The position numbers and the translations under genes are program-made. Shown here piece by piece: positions 28,160-35,978 of a stretch of DNA of 64,000 nucleotides (positions are counted from its first letter, which is position 1; each line of letters starts with the position of its first letter). This stretch comes from Trinickia diaoshuihuensis. GTDB taxonomy: Bacteria > Pseudomonadota > Gammaproteobacteria > Burkholderiales > Burkholderiaceae. The notes below the pieces were generated by a model. That model saw only the letters and a program-made list of their open reading frames with translations, did not search any database and had not been told where the DNA came from. The stretch covers positions 107,406-171,405 of the forward strand of contig NZ_QUBS01000018.1 of assembly GCF_003390925.1 (NCBI RefSeq). Direction: 5' to 3'.

Positions 28160-28251
28160 GGTCCGCTATATTCTTGGCCTCAGTATCGCTGAACTCGTTG
28201 CCATCGAAGCCGTAAGACATTGTTGAACCCACAACACACTCCTTGAGCACG

Positions 28252-29442
28252 ATGGATAATTTCAGCATCCCGCCGGCATATCACGACCGAGAACAGGCCC
28301 TGGTAAAGCACCTGCTTCTCAAGTCTTACCTAGAGAAGCTGATGCTAATCATGGGGACTGCACAGCATCGGCCGGAAATGGAACTTTGTTACGTCGATTG
28401 TTTTGCGGGACCATGGCAGGACGACTCAGAAGCGATGGAATCCACATCGATCGCAATCTCACTGCGTACACTTGAAAACTGCAGGCAGCAACTCGCTAAG
28501 CTCGGGCACCAGGTGAAGATGCGGGCGCTCTATATCGAACAGAATGCGCGCGCATTTGCGAGACTCCAGCGATACTTGAACGCAAACACCCCGAACGCCA
28601 TTGAATCCTCGTGTCTGAACGGAGATTTCGTACAAGTGAGAACCGAAATCCTTCGATGGGTCGGCAACGGGTCATTCTGCTTCTTCTTCGTTGATCCGAA
28701 GGGCTGGACGGAGGTGGCGATTTCCACGTTGCAGCCGCTCCTGCGACGCCCCAAGTCGGAGTTTCTGATTAACCTCATGTACGATTTCGTGAACCGTACC
28801 ATGTCGATGGTGGATCGAAAAAACGACATGAGAGAGCTCCTCGGGGAAGAACTCGACCTCACGGGACTAAGTCCAAGGGACCGGGAGCGAAAAATCATTC
28901 AAACATACCGTCGCAACCTCAAGTCGCGCTTCCCCTCATCGAATCCCCGCTTCCCGCCCCGCGCAGCTCATGTCCAGGTGATGGACCCACAGAAAAACAG
29001 ACCGAAATACCACTTGGTGTATCTCACCTCACACCCCAAAGGCGTCGTCGAATTTAAGGCGATCTCGGAGCCCGTGGAGAAGGTTCAGCACATGGTGCGT
29101 GTCGGGAAGAAGGTTTCGCGGAAAGAGCAGCAGACGGGAATGGGGGATCTGTTCGGCCCCGAGGGTTTCCTTGACCCCGACGCAGGACATGCCGGGGCGG
29201 GCGACGTCGACCGATTTTGGTGCACCTATCTGAAAGACGGTCCACGGACGATCGACCTCCATGCGTTCGCGGACATTCTCGAGGAAACAGACTGGTTCGA
29301 GTGTGACCTGCAAGCCTCACTTGTTCGTCTAATCGAAGCTGGGAAACTCACGAACCTGTCGGTGGACGCAAAGCGGCGCAAGAAGCGTCCGCTTCATTAC
29401 CAAGGGCAGGGAGAGAAATTGCAATGGATCGGCCTCGACTGA
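28252..29442 (+). CDS. Three-Cys-motif partner protein TcmP, copy 2
   Basis: 396 residues, a divergent TcmP paralogue. It has the same landmarks: LVKHLLLKSYL near residues 18-28, VDCFAGPW at 48-55, YIEQN at 94-98 and FFVDPKGW at 145-152, giving a Rossmann methyltransferase-like layout. After residue 300 it carries a winged-helix-like C-terminus (FADILEETDWFECDLQASLVRLIEAGKL) absent from copy 1, suggesting nucleic-acid contact. I chose ATG 28252, 9 bases inside an alternative TTG. It is convergent with the DUF5131 gene 113 bases away. Confidence 0.82.
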   Translation: MDNFSIPPAYHDREQALVKHLLLKSYLEKLMLIMGTAQHRPEMELCYVDCFAGPWQDDSEAMESTSIAISLRTLENCRQQLAKLGHQVKMRALYIEQNARAFARLQRYLNANTPNAIESSCLNGDFVQVRTEILRWVGNGSFCFFFVDPKGWTEVAISTLQPLLRRPKSEFLINLMYDFVNRTMSMVDRKNDMRELLGEELDLTGLSPRDRERKIIQTYRRNLKSRFPSSNPRFPPRAAHVQVMDPQKNRPKYHLVYLTSHPKGVVEFKAISEPVEKVQHMVRVGKKVSRKEQQTGMGDLFGPEGFLDPDAGHAGAGDVDRFWCTYLKDGPRTIDLHAFADILEETDWFECDLQASLVRLIEAGKLTNLSVDAKRRKKRPLHYQGQGEKLQWIGLD

Positions 29443-29555
29443 GCACTAGCAGGCGTCAAGGAGCACGGCCGGCCAAACTGATTCTCGCAATCCAAAGCAT
29501 GCGTTCCGCGGCGAATTTTGCACTTGCGATTTCGACGCCGCCAGACAACACATCT

Positions 29556-30419
29556 TTATCGCTTAAATGAGGTCTTGGGAAACTGGTCCCAGTGCCGTCC
29601 GAGCAGTACGCGTCCGGTCTTGCCTTTGCCGACCGCTGCAACAGACACTTCAGACTCGTCCTGTCGGAATATTTTAATTGGCGTACTCTTTCGCAAAGCT
29701 TCTGTAACGTACTCCAGCGGCGCCCAATGACCCCACTGTTTGAAATGGAACGGAACCTTTGCTGCGAAGCATTGCTGCTGAATATCCGCAGGCCATCGCG
29801 GATCCATCGGCCTTGAATGTGCGCCGGATTCACCGCCCGCGATTACCCAATCCACGCGGTTGCCCAATTGGTTTGGATGTAGAAAATCTGACAGGTCAAT
29901 CGCTGACAGCAGCGGCTCGCAGGAAAGGAAGCGCACCGACGGTGAAGAGAACTGAAGGAGGTGTTTTATCCTCTTGTTCGCCGAAGCCTGGTTTTCTACC
30001 GTCGCTCCGAGCCAGACATTGCGAGGAAACTCGTAGCCGACGGGCAGCTGCTTGCGGACAAGGTGAATACGCTTGGTGAGCAGCAGCCAGTCTAGATTGG
30101 GGGTCTCGGCGATGAGATTCAAAAGCCGGAGGCGCGGCTCCCGGAGATCCTCTCTGTTCTCAAAGACGTCTGCCATCGAAGCGCAAAATACACGCCTGCG
30201 TACTCCGTCTTTTGCCGCGTCCCGATCCCAACGCAACGGTTCTTTCCAGTGAGACTCACTAAAGAACCGCCTCGGGGTTTGCGGGCCCCACAATCCTTCG
30301 CCTAGCCGCTTCGCCCACGTCTCTGCATAGCAGTTATCGCAGGCCGACGACACCTTGACGCAACCCCACCAAGGATTGAACGTGTGATGTGTCCATTCGA
30401 TGCGAGAATCTTTGCCCAT
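29556..30419 (-). CDS. DUF5131 (Gp37/Gp68) three-cysteine protein
   Basis: 287 residues. The N-terminus IEWTHHTFNPWWGC..SSACDNCYA holds the defining cysteines at 20, 27 and 30 (CX6CX2C), a likely radical-SAM-type cluster site. Later family segments are VFCASMADVFE, LDWLLLTKR, NVWLGATVE, RFLSCEPLL and WVIAGGESG. The phage Gp37/Gp68 family is related to radical SAM proteins; its chemistry is not established to my knowledge. ATG 30419 matches the family start; an ATG at 30431 is an alternative. It converges on the two TcmP genes, its expected partners. A LexA-type box lies 212 bases upstream. Confidence 0.85.
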   Translation of the reverse strand: MGKDSRIEWTHHTFNPWWGCVKVSSACDNCYAETWAKRLGEGLWGPQTPRRFFSESHWKEPLRWDRDAAKDGVRRRVFCASMADVFENREDLREPRLRLLNLIAETPNLDWLLLTKRIHLVRKQLPVGYEFPRNVWLGATVENQASANKRIKHLLQFSSPSVRFLSCEPLLSAIDLSDFLHPNQLGNRVDWVIAGGESGAHSRPMDPRWPADIQQQCFAAKVPFHFKQWGHWAPLEYVTEALRKSTPIKIFRQDESEVSVAAVGKGKTGRVLLGRHWDQFPKTSFKR

Positions 30420-30630
30420 TGCTGATGACATGCTCCAGTTAGCGCGCCATTTTACCGGGACTGTACCAAGCGACAAGTTCGCAAGGAAGCACGCGCCAAA
30501 TTCGTTTGGATATTCCACGTGGCCGTAATCCGCCGTACCCTTGTCTGCTCTTGATGCCCATCTGGGAATCGCGAATCGAATTGGTCACTGATCTTCTTCA
30601 AGCCACCGCTGGTAGTTCGAGATGCGGGAT

Positions 30631-30650
30631 TACTGTACGTTTATACAGTA
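30631..30650. promoter_or_regulatory. LexA-type SOS box
   Basis: TACTGTACGTTTATACAGTA: a perfect TACTG-N10-CAGTA, containing CTGT-N8-ACAG, the consensus bound by LexA in E. coli-type systems including betaproteobacteria. On the minus strand TATAAA lies inside it as a possible -10. The nearest recognisable gene it could serve is the DUF5131 gene. Confidence 0.7.
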
Positions 30651-30936
30651 GCACAAGTTTTGAAAAGTGCTCCGATAGATGCGCGTCCTGACGCCCGATA
30701 CTCGAAGGGAAGCAGTCATGCCCCGCCTAGTCTGTGAAGTAATTGCTCAAGCTCCAGTCATTGCGTCGACCAAACGAGTGCCGCTCCTATCGCCACACGA
30801 TCCCCGCCCTGTCCCGCCAAAGGGCCCGATTGCTATGACGATGAATAGCGGGGCGCGCGGCAACGCGCAACTTATCATCTCTCCCCTAGCCGGTCCGCAT
30901 CGTTGCGGAGGCATCTACCCGACGGTCGCCGCTCGA

Positions 30937-30971
30937 AGCAGCGCGAGCAGCGCGAGCAGCGCGAGCAGCGC
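30937..30971. repeat. 9-base tandem repeat
   Basis: AGCAGCGCG repeated almost four times without error, in non-coding DNA. It could be a slippage-prone tract. Confidence 0.8.
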
Positions 30972-31045
30972 AACATCGTAGCGTACTCGTACTGCCCCAC
31001 GACCTGTTTGAGAGGCAGTCTCATTCCGCTCGCCCGCATCGCAGA

Positions 31046-31489
31046 TCAGGCATCTGTCACTAGGCTAAGCCGTATCGAGTCGCAAACGACAGCCACTTCC
31101 GCGCCACAGGATGGCTCAAGAACAAACAAAGCCTTTCGTCCTGCGACGAAATCAGCCATGAGCTGATCGATTTGCTTTTGGTCCACCGTCGCATCGAAAT
31201 CGTCTCTGCTGTCCACCCATCGTAACCACTGCCCGACCTCGGCCGCCGAGAAGTCGTACGTCGGCGAAATGAGAAGTCGTGAAACGACGTTCTGTTCGGC
31301 GAAGTCGACGACGCGCAGAGAGACTACACCCAGAAAACGGAAAGTCCCCGTCGTTCCGTCTACCCGCGCGAATCGGAGTAGCAGTTCCCGATCGGCCGGA
31401 CGATGATCAATCCCGACCAGTTCGGCATCGTGGAATGTCGGCCGCTCGCCCTTGAACCCGATGACGTTTTGATAATTTTCGTTTTGCAT
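31046..31489 (-). CDS. Putative immunity protein
   Basis: 147 residues with no recognised family. It is acidic, mostly beta/alpha in character, with FHDAELVGIDHRPADRELLLRF near the start, a pattern seen in small immunity-like proteins. It begins 20 bases after the stop of the toxin-like gene, the usual toxin-then-immunity order. The assignment is by context only. Confidence 0.5.
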   Translation of the reverse strand: MQNENYQNVIGFKGERPTFHDAELVGIDHRPADRELLLRFARVDGTTGTFRFLGVVSLRVVDFAEQNVVSRLLISPTYDFSAAEVGQWLRWVDSRDDFDATVDQKQIDQLMADFVAGRKALFVLEPSCGAEVAVVCDSIRLSLVTDA

Positions 31490-31509
31490 CCTCGTACTCC
31501 GATTTCAGG

Positions 31510-32337
31510 TCAGGGAAGAATGGACATCGGTACCCCCGGCCCACGTTGTGACTTGCCAGTAAGCGGGTTGATTGCCCAGTTGTGTGCGTGTGGGATGCCT
31601 TGGCCGTGATCGTGGTCAAAATCGAAATCGACTGCCGGGTTGCCGTCACCGCCGTACAAACGCATTTGGCCGCTGCCGGGGTTCGTGTACCACGTACCCG
31701 GTTCGCCAGTATTTGGCGTTTTCGCGATTTTGAACGCACCATCGATTGGAGACTCGTCAGAGTACTCAAATGGTTGCGCACCTGCGAGAGGCGTCGACGG
31801 CCCTGCATCGAGGGCGGCCGCATCGCCCGGCGTGCTACCGATAACGCTCTGGATGTAGTTGATTAGATCGTCAGCGCTGACGTCGTCATAGCGCTGCAGC
31901 CAAGAGTAGGACTTGGGGCCAGAAATCGCGTCGTTCAACAGCGCGGGCGAGCCGCTTCCACCTGCCGCCATCTCGGCGAATGACTGACGCGAAGACGCTA
32001 TCGCACCGCCTTGGCCAGTCGTCTGAGGACCACCACTGAAACCACCGCCCATACGCGTCGCCGCACGCTCGATCGCAACCGTGACTTTGCCGTTTGTCAC
32101 AGCCGACGGAAGCAAAGCACTTGCATCGCTCGAATTCACTCCGGGAGGGTTGTATCCCATGTGAAGTCGGAGGTGCCAGAGGTAATCGCGCTCCTGATGG
32201 ATGGAACGTGCTCGCGGCCAGCGTCGTAGAAATTCCTCGGCGTCCCGCTGTTGCTTTGCCGACACGATTCCCGAGACTGCACGTTCGGAGAGAACGGCTT
32301 GTTCGCCAAAACCCAAGTCAATTTTGACCGAGGCCAT
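31510..32337 (-). CDS. Putative polymorphic-toxin-like effector
   Basis: 275 residues without signal peptide or membrane segment. The N-terminal 100 residues match nothing I know; a low-complexity Gly/Ser linker covers about 100-130. The C-terminal 80 residues (GTWYTNPGSGQMRLYG, then VDFDFDHDHGQGIPHAHNW) form a compact His/Asp-rich block like C-terminal toxin domains of polymorphic toxins; the DHDHG..PHAH residues could bind a metal. ATG 32337 follows AGGAGA. The next gene is a probable immunity gene. No VgrG, PAAR or Rhs delivery domain is present, so the export route is open. Confidence 0.55.
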   Translation of the reverse strand: MASVKIDLGFGEQAVLSERAVSGIVSAKQQRDAEEFLRRWPRARSIHQERDYLWHLRLHMGYNPPGVNSSDASALLPSAVTNGKVTVAIERAATRMGGGFSGGPQTTGQGGAIASSRQSFAEMAAGGSGSPALLNDAISGPKSYSWLQRYDDVSADDLINYIQSVIGSTPGDAAALDAGPSTPLAGAQPFEYSDESPIDGAFKIAKTPNTGEPGTWYTNPGSGQMRLYGGDGNPAVDFDFDHDHGQGIPHAHNWAINPLTGKSQRGPGVPMSILP

Positions 32338-32542
32338 CGATCGGTCTTCTCCTTATGTGTAACGGAATGGGCCGCCATCGTAGCACCAGCCTCGCGAGAC
32401 AAGCCTGTACATTCAGCATCGCTCTGTACGCATCGTCCCGATCCACGACTATCGGTTAGCGGCTCATTTGCGACTAGCTGATACATGCAACTTTCTGGCC
32501 GTGGGACTAGGACGAAAAACCACGATATCGATGTTCGCCACG

Positions 32543-32701
32543 CTACGGCCCGAAGCCGTACACGAGCCGACTTGCATGCATCTGTTCTGGGATCGTCACA
32601 CGGTCGACGCGCGCTTCGGCCTCTTCGAGTGACTGGCGAAGATCCGGCCGCGGCTCACCAGCATCAGCCTCAATAGCCTTCGCGATTTTTTCGATATTCA
32701 T
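32543..32701 (-). CDS. 52-residue antitoxin-leader-like protein, second copy
   Basis: 52 residues from ATG 32701, paralogous to the ORF at 25485-25643: MNIEKIAKAIEADAG is identical apart from codon differences, and similarity runs to about codon 41 before the C-termini diverge. Like its relative it stops where an HTH would be expected. No toxin gene is adjacent, so it is probably a relic of a second module. Confidence 0.45.
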   Translation of the reverse strand: MNIEKIAKAIEADAGEPRPDLRQSLEEAEARVDRVTIPEQMHASRLVYGFGP

Positions 32702-33144
32702 CACAGTACCTTTCGGATGCCTTGGGAAGCATATTTTCACGTTCGGCCTTTGCGTAGACCTCCAGATTATGAATTTAGGACGTTCGGCCTCGGACCAAGT
32801 GCGCTCGGCTTGTTATTTGGTCGTTTTAACTTCCTTGTTTCGGTGGCCTTCGCCTTGCGATACGCGCCCAAAAGGCTCCGGCGCGGCGGCGAAGACGTCA
32901 TTCGATATAACTTCAACCGTGGCGGGCACATAGACTCCGACCCTGCTTAGAGTTAGGTTGCCCTCACGTTCGGCCCTGAGTGCACGCAGGCCCTGCTTCA
33001 GTTCAGCGAAGAGATTCCGCAGCGTGCGTAACGGTGATACGTTTACTGTCCCCTCCCCGGCACAATCGTTGCGCCCCTTTCTCCGAGACCGGCTCCGCGC
33101 CGCCGCGCCTCTCACGCGCTGGCCTCATTTTCGGAGAAACGAAT
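32702..33144. other. Right boundary region of the accessory island
   Basis: No intact gene. It holds an antitoxin-like remnant on the minus strand (32903-33019) and the leader of the next plus-strand gene. GC content rises to the chromosomal level near its end, so I place the island edge here. Confidence 0.45.
32903..33019 (-). pseudogene. Degraded N-terminal fragment of a NadS/HigA-like antitoxin
   Basis: The readable frame RNLFAELKQGLRALRAEREGNLTL resembles the N-terminus of XRE antitoxins (LFxEL.EG..AL...R.GK.TL). It has no ATG at the expected site, and the sequence loses family likeness after about 39 codons with no HTH. It is read as decay, not a gene. Confidence 0.35.
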
Positions 33145-33519
33145 ATGGCGTCCGAATCGAACTCTGCCCTGCCCCAATTCGACCGTCCCTTCCGCTTGTT
33201 CGCCGCCGACGCTCGCGTCCTCGCGCAAAACCCCGCGGGTAAGGTCATCGATATCGGCGAAATCGCTTGCCAGCCCGACGGCCCGTGCCGCATCGCCCTC
33301 GACGTCGACGCCCTCGATTCCGGGCCGCAGCGCGATGCGCAAGCTGCCCTCGAAGCCCTCGTCCCGCTGCTGACCTACGACTACCTCGACGGACTCTTCA
33401 CCAGCGAAGCCGACGCGAAGTTCGAAGGCCGGATCGATGCGCTGCCGCATCTCGAATTCACGTTGCCCGAGACAGTGCCGCGCGAACTCGTCGACCGCCG
33501 GCCGCCCGAACTGTTCTAG
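33145..33519 (+). CDS. Hypothetical protein (124 aa)
   Basis: 124 residues with a GGAGA site before the ATG. It is acidic and proline-rich at the C-terminus, with no signal peptide, membrane helix or known motif. A central LEALVPLLTYDYLDGLF helix is its most structured part. It lies 26 bases before the MBL hydrolase gene and is probably in its operon. No function can be given. Confidence 0.65.
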   Translation: MASESNSALPQFDRPFRLFAADARVLAQNPAGKVIDIGEIACQPDGPCRIALDVDALDSGPQRDAQAALEALVPLLTYDYLDGLFTSEADAKFEGRIDALPHLEFTLPETVPRELVDRRPPELF

Positions 33520-33545
33520 CGCCTCGATGACATAGCGGATCATCG

Positions 33546-34409
33546 ATGCGCATTCATCACCTGAACTGCATTTCCACGTGTCCGCTATGCGGGCGTCTCT
33601 TCAACGGCGATAGTCGCTCGCTCTTCGAGCGTGGGCTGCTAACTTGCCATTGCCTTCTCGTTGAAACCGAAGCAGGCCTCGTCCTCGTCGATACGGGTTT
33701 CGGCCTACGCGACGTTGCGGATCCGCGCTCGCGCCTGAGCCGCTTCTTCCTCGCGCTGGTCAAGCCGGATCTACGCGAAGAGATGACGGCGATCCGGCAA
33801 ATCGAGCGGCTCGGCTACGACCCGCGCGACGTCCGGCACATCGTATTGAGCCATCTGGACTTCGATCATGCCGGCGGCCTCGACGACTTCCCGCATGCGA
33901 CCGTCCATTTGCTGCAGATGGAACGCGACTATGCGATGCAGCAACGAACCTGGATGGATCGGCAACGCTTCCGCCCTCAACAATGGTCGACGAGGGACAA
34001 ATGGCGCGTCTATCCGTCGACGAGCGGAGACGATTGGCACGGCTTCTCCCACGTGCGCGCCCTCGATTCCATCACGGACTCGATTCTCATGGTCCCCCTG
34101 CGCGGGCATACCTTCGGGCACGCGGGCATTGCCGTACAAAGCGAGGGCGGTTGGCTGCTCAACGCGGCCGATGCCTATTTCGACGCAGGCGAAATGCAAG
34201 CCCAACCGACTTGTAAACCGGGGCTGAGGCTTTATCAGTGGATGCTCGAAAAAGATCGCCACGCCCGCCTGCGTAATCAAGCCGCGCTGCGCCGCACCGC
34301 GCTCGGGTCTCACGGCATACAGGTCTTTTGCAGCCACGATCCGAGCGAGTTCGAGCGGTTGGCCGGGCGTCCGCCGTCCGTGCCGGCGACGGGCGTACGC
34401 GGCGCCTAG
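33546..34409 (+). CDS. Metallo-beta-lactamase-fold hydrolase
   Basis: 287 residues. The metal-binding motif SHLDFDHAGG (HXDXDH) is near residue 103, and further ligands are H in RGHTFGHAG and D in LNAADAYFDAG. LVLVDTGFG is the entry strand. The layout recalls AHL lactonases and related MBL enzymes, but the substrate is not fixed by sequence. A cysteine-rich N-terminus (CISTCPLCGRLF) is unusual. Confidence 0.88.
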   Translation: MRIHHLNCISTCPLCGRLFNGDSRSLFERGLLTCHCLLVETEAGLVLVDTGFGLRDVADPRSRLSRFFLALVKPDLREEMTAIRQIERLGYDPRDVRHIVLSHLDFDHAGGLDDFPHATVHLLQMERDYAMQQRTWMDRQRFRPQQWSTRDKWRVYPSTSGDDWHGFSHVRALDSITDSILMVPLRGHTFGHAGIAVQSEGGWLLNAADAYFDAGEMQAQPTCKPGLRLYQWMLEKDRHARLRNQAALRRTALGSHGIQVFCSHDPSEFERLAGRPPSVPATGVRGA

Positions 34410-34414
34410 GGACG

Positions 34415-34945
34415 CTAGCGCGCCTTGCTCGCGAGCAGCGACTGCGCCATCCGCAAGTGCTCGGCGCCGGCCGGCGCGTTTTTCGCGGCGAACGCCTTCA
34501 CGTCGGCGTCTTCGCCCGCTTGGGCCTCGCTTTCGTACAGACTGTTTCCCATTCGATGGATGTTGACCTGGGCAAGCAAATACTCGCGGTCGAATAGCTG
34601 ACCGTTCAAATGCGCCAACTCCTCATAGAGCGTGCGGTTCGCCGGGTCCATCGCCTTGATGAGCTTGACGTGCTTGCGCTCGGCCAGTTGCGTCAACTCG
34701 TCGTTGATGCCCGTATGTTCCTGCGCGAGACGATGGCCATAGGCTCGCACAGCCGGATCACCCGCCTGATGCTCCGCAAGCTCGGCCATATCGACCTCGG
34801 CTGTTCCCACGCTAGCGGCGGTCAGCATGAATTGCTGATCCACCGGCGTGACCTCGGCGCTCGATTGAAGCAGCGAGCACCCAGCCGCGATCAACGCGGC
34901 CAACCCGGCCGCGGCGGACGCGTGACGACATTTCGAATTGAGCAT
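34415..34945 (-). CDS. DUF4142 lipoprotein
   Basis: 176 residues with a lipobox (IAAGC at about residues 19-23). The mature part fits DUF4142, a ferritin-like four-helix family: VDQQFMLTAASVGTAEVDMAELA, then VRAYGHRLAQEHTGINDELTQLA, and a late HRMGNSLYESEA segment. Its role is unknown, though relatives are often envelope or stress linked. It is convergent with the MBL gene. Confidence 0.85.
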   Translation of the reverse strand: MLNSKCRHASAAAGLAALIAAGCSLLQSSAEVTPVDQQFMLTAASVGTAEVDMAELAEHQAGDPAVRAYGHRLAQEHTGINDELTQLAERKHVKLIKAMDPANRTLYEELAHLNGQLFDREYLLAQVNIHRMGNSLYESEAQAGEDADVKAFAAKNAPAGAEHLRMAQSLLASKAR

Positions 34946-35130
34946 CGCCCGTCTCCCTTCATGAGATCGCCGCACCCTGCCCGAATTGCCGGCGGCTGCC
35001 AACAACCTTGCATACCGAATGCCCGAAGAAGCCGCCCGCACGCGAATTACCGGCTGCTCGATCGACAGCCGTGAGACGGCATGACCGGCATGACCATTGC
35101 TGCCCCTTCAGCGGAAATCTCCCTTGCGCC

Positions 35131-35790
35131 ATGACCACTGAACCTCGTCCCGCACGCCGGTCCGCTCCCGCGCCCGAAACGGATCCGGACCAACAGCCCA
35201 ATACGCTCGACGAATGCCGGCGCTGTCCGCTATGGCACGACGCGACCCAAGGCGTACCGGGGGCTGGGCCGACACACGCACCGATCATGATGGTCGGCGA
35301 ACAGCCCGGCGACAGCGAGGACCGAGCGGGCGAGCCGTTCGTCGGCCCCGCCGGACGTCTTCTCGACGACGCATTGGGCGAAGCGGGCGTCACGCGCCGC
35401 GCCGTGTTCGTTACGAACGCCGTCAAACACTTCAAGTGGGAACCGCGCGGCAAGCGCCGCATGCACAAAACACCGGCACAACGCGAAGTGGATGCCTGCC
35501 ACTATTGGCTCGAACGCGAGCTGACGCAGATAGCGCCCAGCGTCGTCGTCGCGCTCGGCGCGACGGCGCTAAAAGCCTTACTCGAAGATTCGCACGCGCG
35601 GCTACAGGAGCACTTCGGGAAAATCACTCGCCACAACGGGCGCGCGATCCTCGCAACCTGGCATCCATCCTATGCGTTGCGCGCGCCCGATCCCGACACG
35701 CGCCAGCGGGTCTACCGCGATATCGTCCGCACTCTCGCGCATGCGAAACGCATTGCTCACGTCGACCCACCCGACAGCGACGACGGCTAG
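35131..35790 (+). CDS. UdgX-type uracil-DNA glycosylase superfamily protein
   Basis: 219 residues. Motif A is GEQPGDSED (residues 56-64), with FVGPAGRLLD following. The loop KRRMH (108-112) is the UdgX R-loop, whose His (here H112) forms a covalent bond to the abasic sugar after uracil excision in mycobacterial UdgX. The second motif is HPSYALRAPD. Cysteines at 29, 32 and 123 are candidate iron-sulfur ligands; I see no fourth. ATG 35131 is used. The protein should bind uracil-DNA very tightly, not simply repair it. Confidence 0.88.
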   Translation: MTTEPRPARRSAPAPETDPDQQPNTLDECRRCPLWHDATQGVPGAGPTHAPIMMVGEQPGDSEDRAGEPFVGPAGRLLDDALGEAGVTRRAVFVTNAVKHFKWEPRGKRRMHKTPAQREVDACHYWLERELTQIAPSVVVALGATALKALLEDSHARLQEHFGKITRHNGRAILATWHPSYALRAPDPDTRQRVYRDIVRTLAHAKRIAHVDPPDSDDG

Positions 35791-35978
35791 CATCAGCGGA
35801 CAAGAAGCACGCGCCGCGAACCGTAGCGCCGCAGTCCGAATTTGCGCGCAGATACGACCGCGGTGTGCCGGTCGGCGCGACCATGCCCTACCGCGTCGTT
35901 TCCATGACCGGCGCAGCCTCGCCGATATGCGGCGACCTCGCGCTGACGCGGCGGTCGTTCACCACCGAGGACATCGTT

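Larger units (their letters stand above)
30420..31045. other. Gene-free 626-base stretch with a LexA-type box and a 9-base repeat
   Basis: It contains a perfect SOS box (30631-30650) and a 9-base tandem repeat (30937-30971). A plus-strand open frame at 30679-30981 has no ribosome site and runs through the repeat, so I do not call it. The stretch probably supplies the DUF5131 promoter and the 3' end of the immunity gene. Confidence 0.5.

Noticed and set aside
29456..29833. Minus-strand frame of 125 codons overlapping the DUF5131 3' end
   Set aside because: It lies largely inside the DUF5131 gene in another frame, lacks a ribosome site and resembles no protein.
30679..30981. Plus-strand open frame of 100 codons just after the SOS box
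   Set aside because: No ribosome site, improbable Pro/Arg/Ser-rich composition, and the last part is only the translated 9-base repeat. I found no likeness to UmuD, ImuA or other SOS proteins.
25324..33144. Integrase-mediated island with tRNA-Ser as attachment site
   Set aside because: I looked for a copy of the tRNA 3' end (GGGTTCGAATCCCACGCC) near 32-33 kb and for an integrase gene and found neither, so I keep only the positional association.
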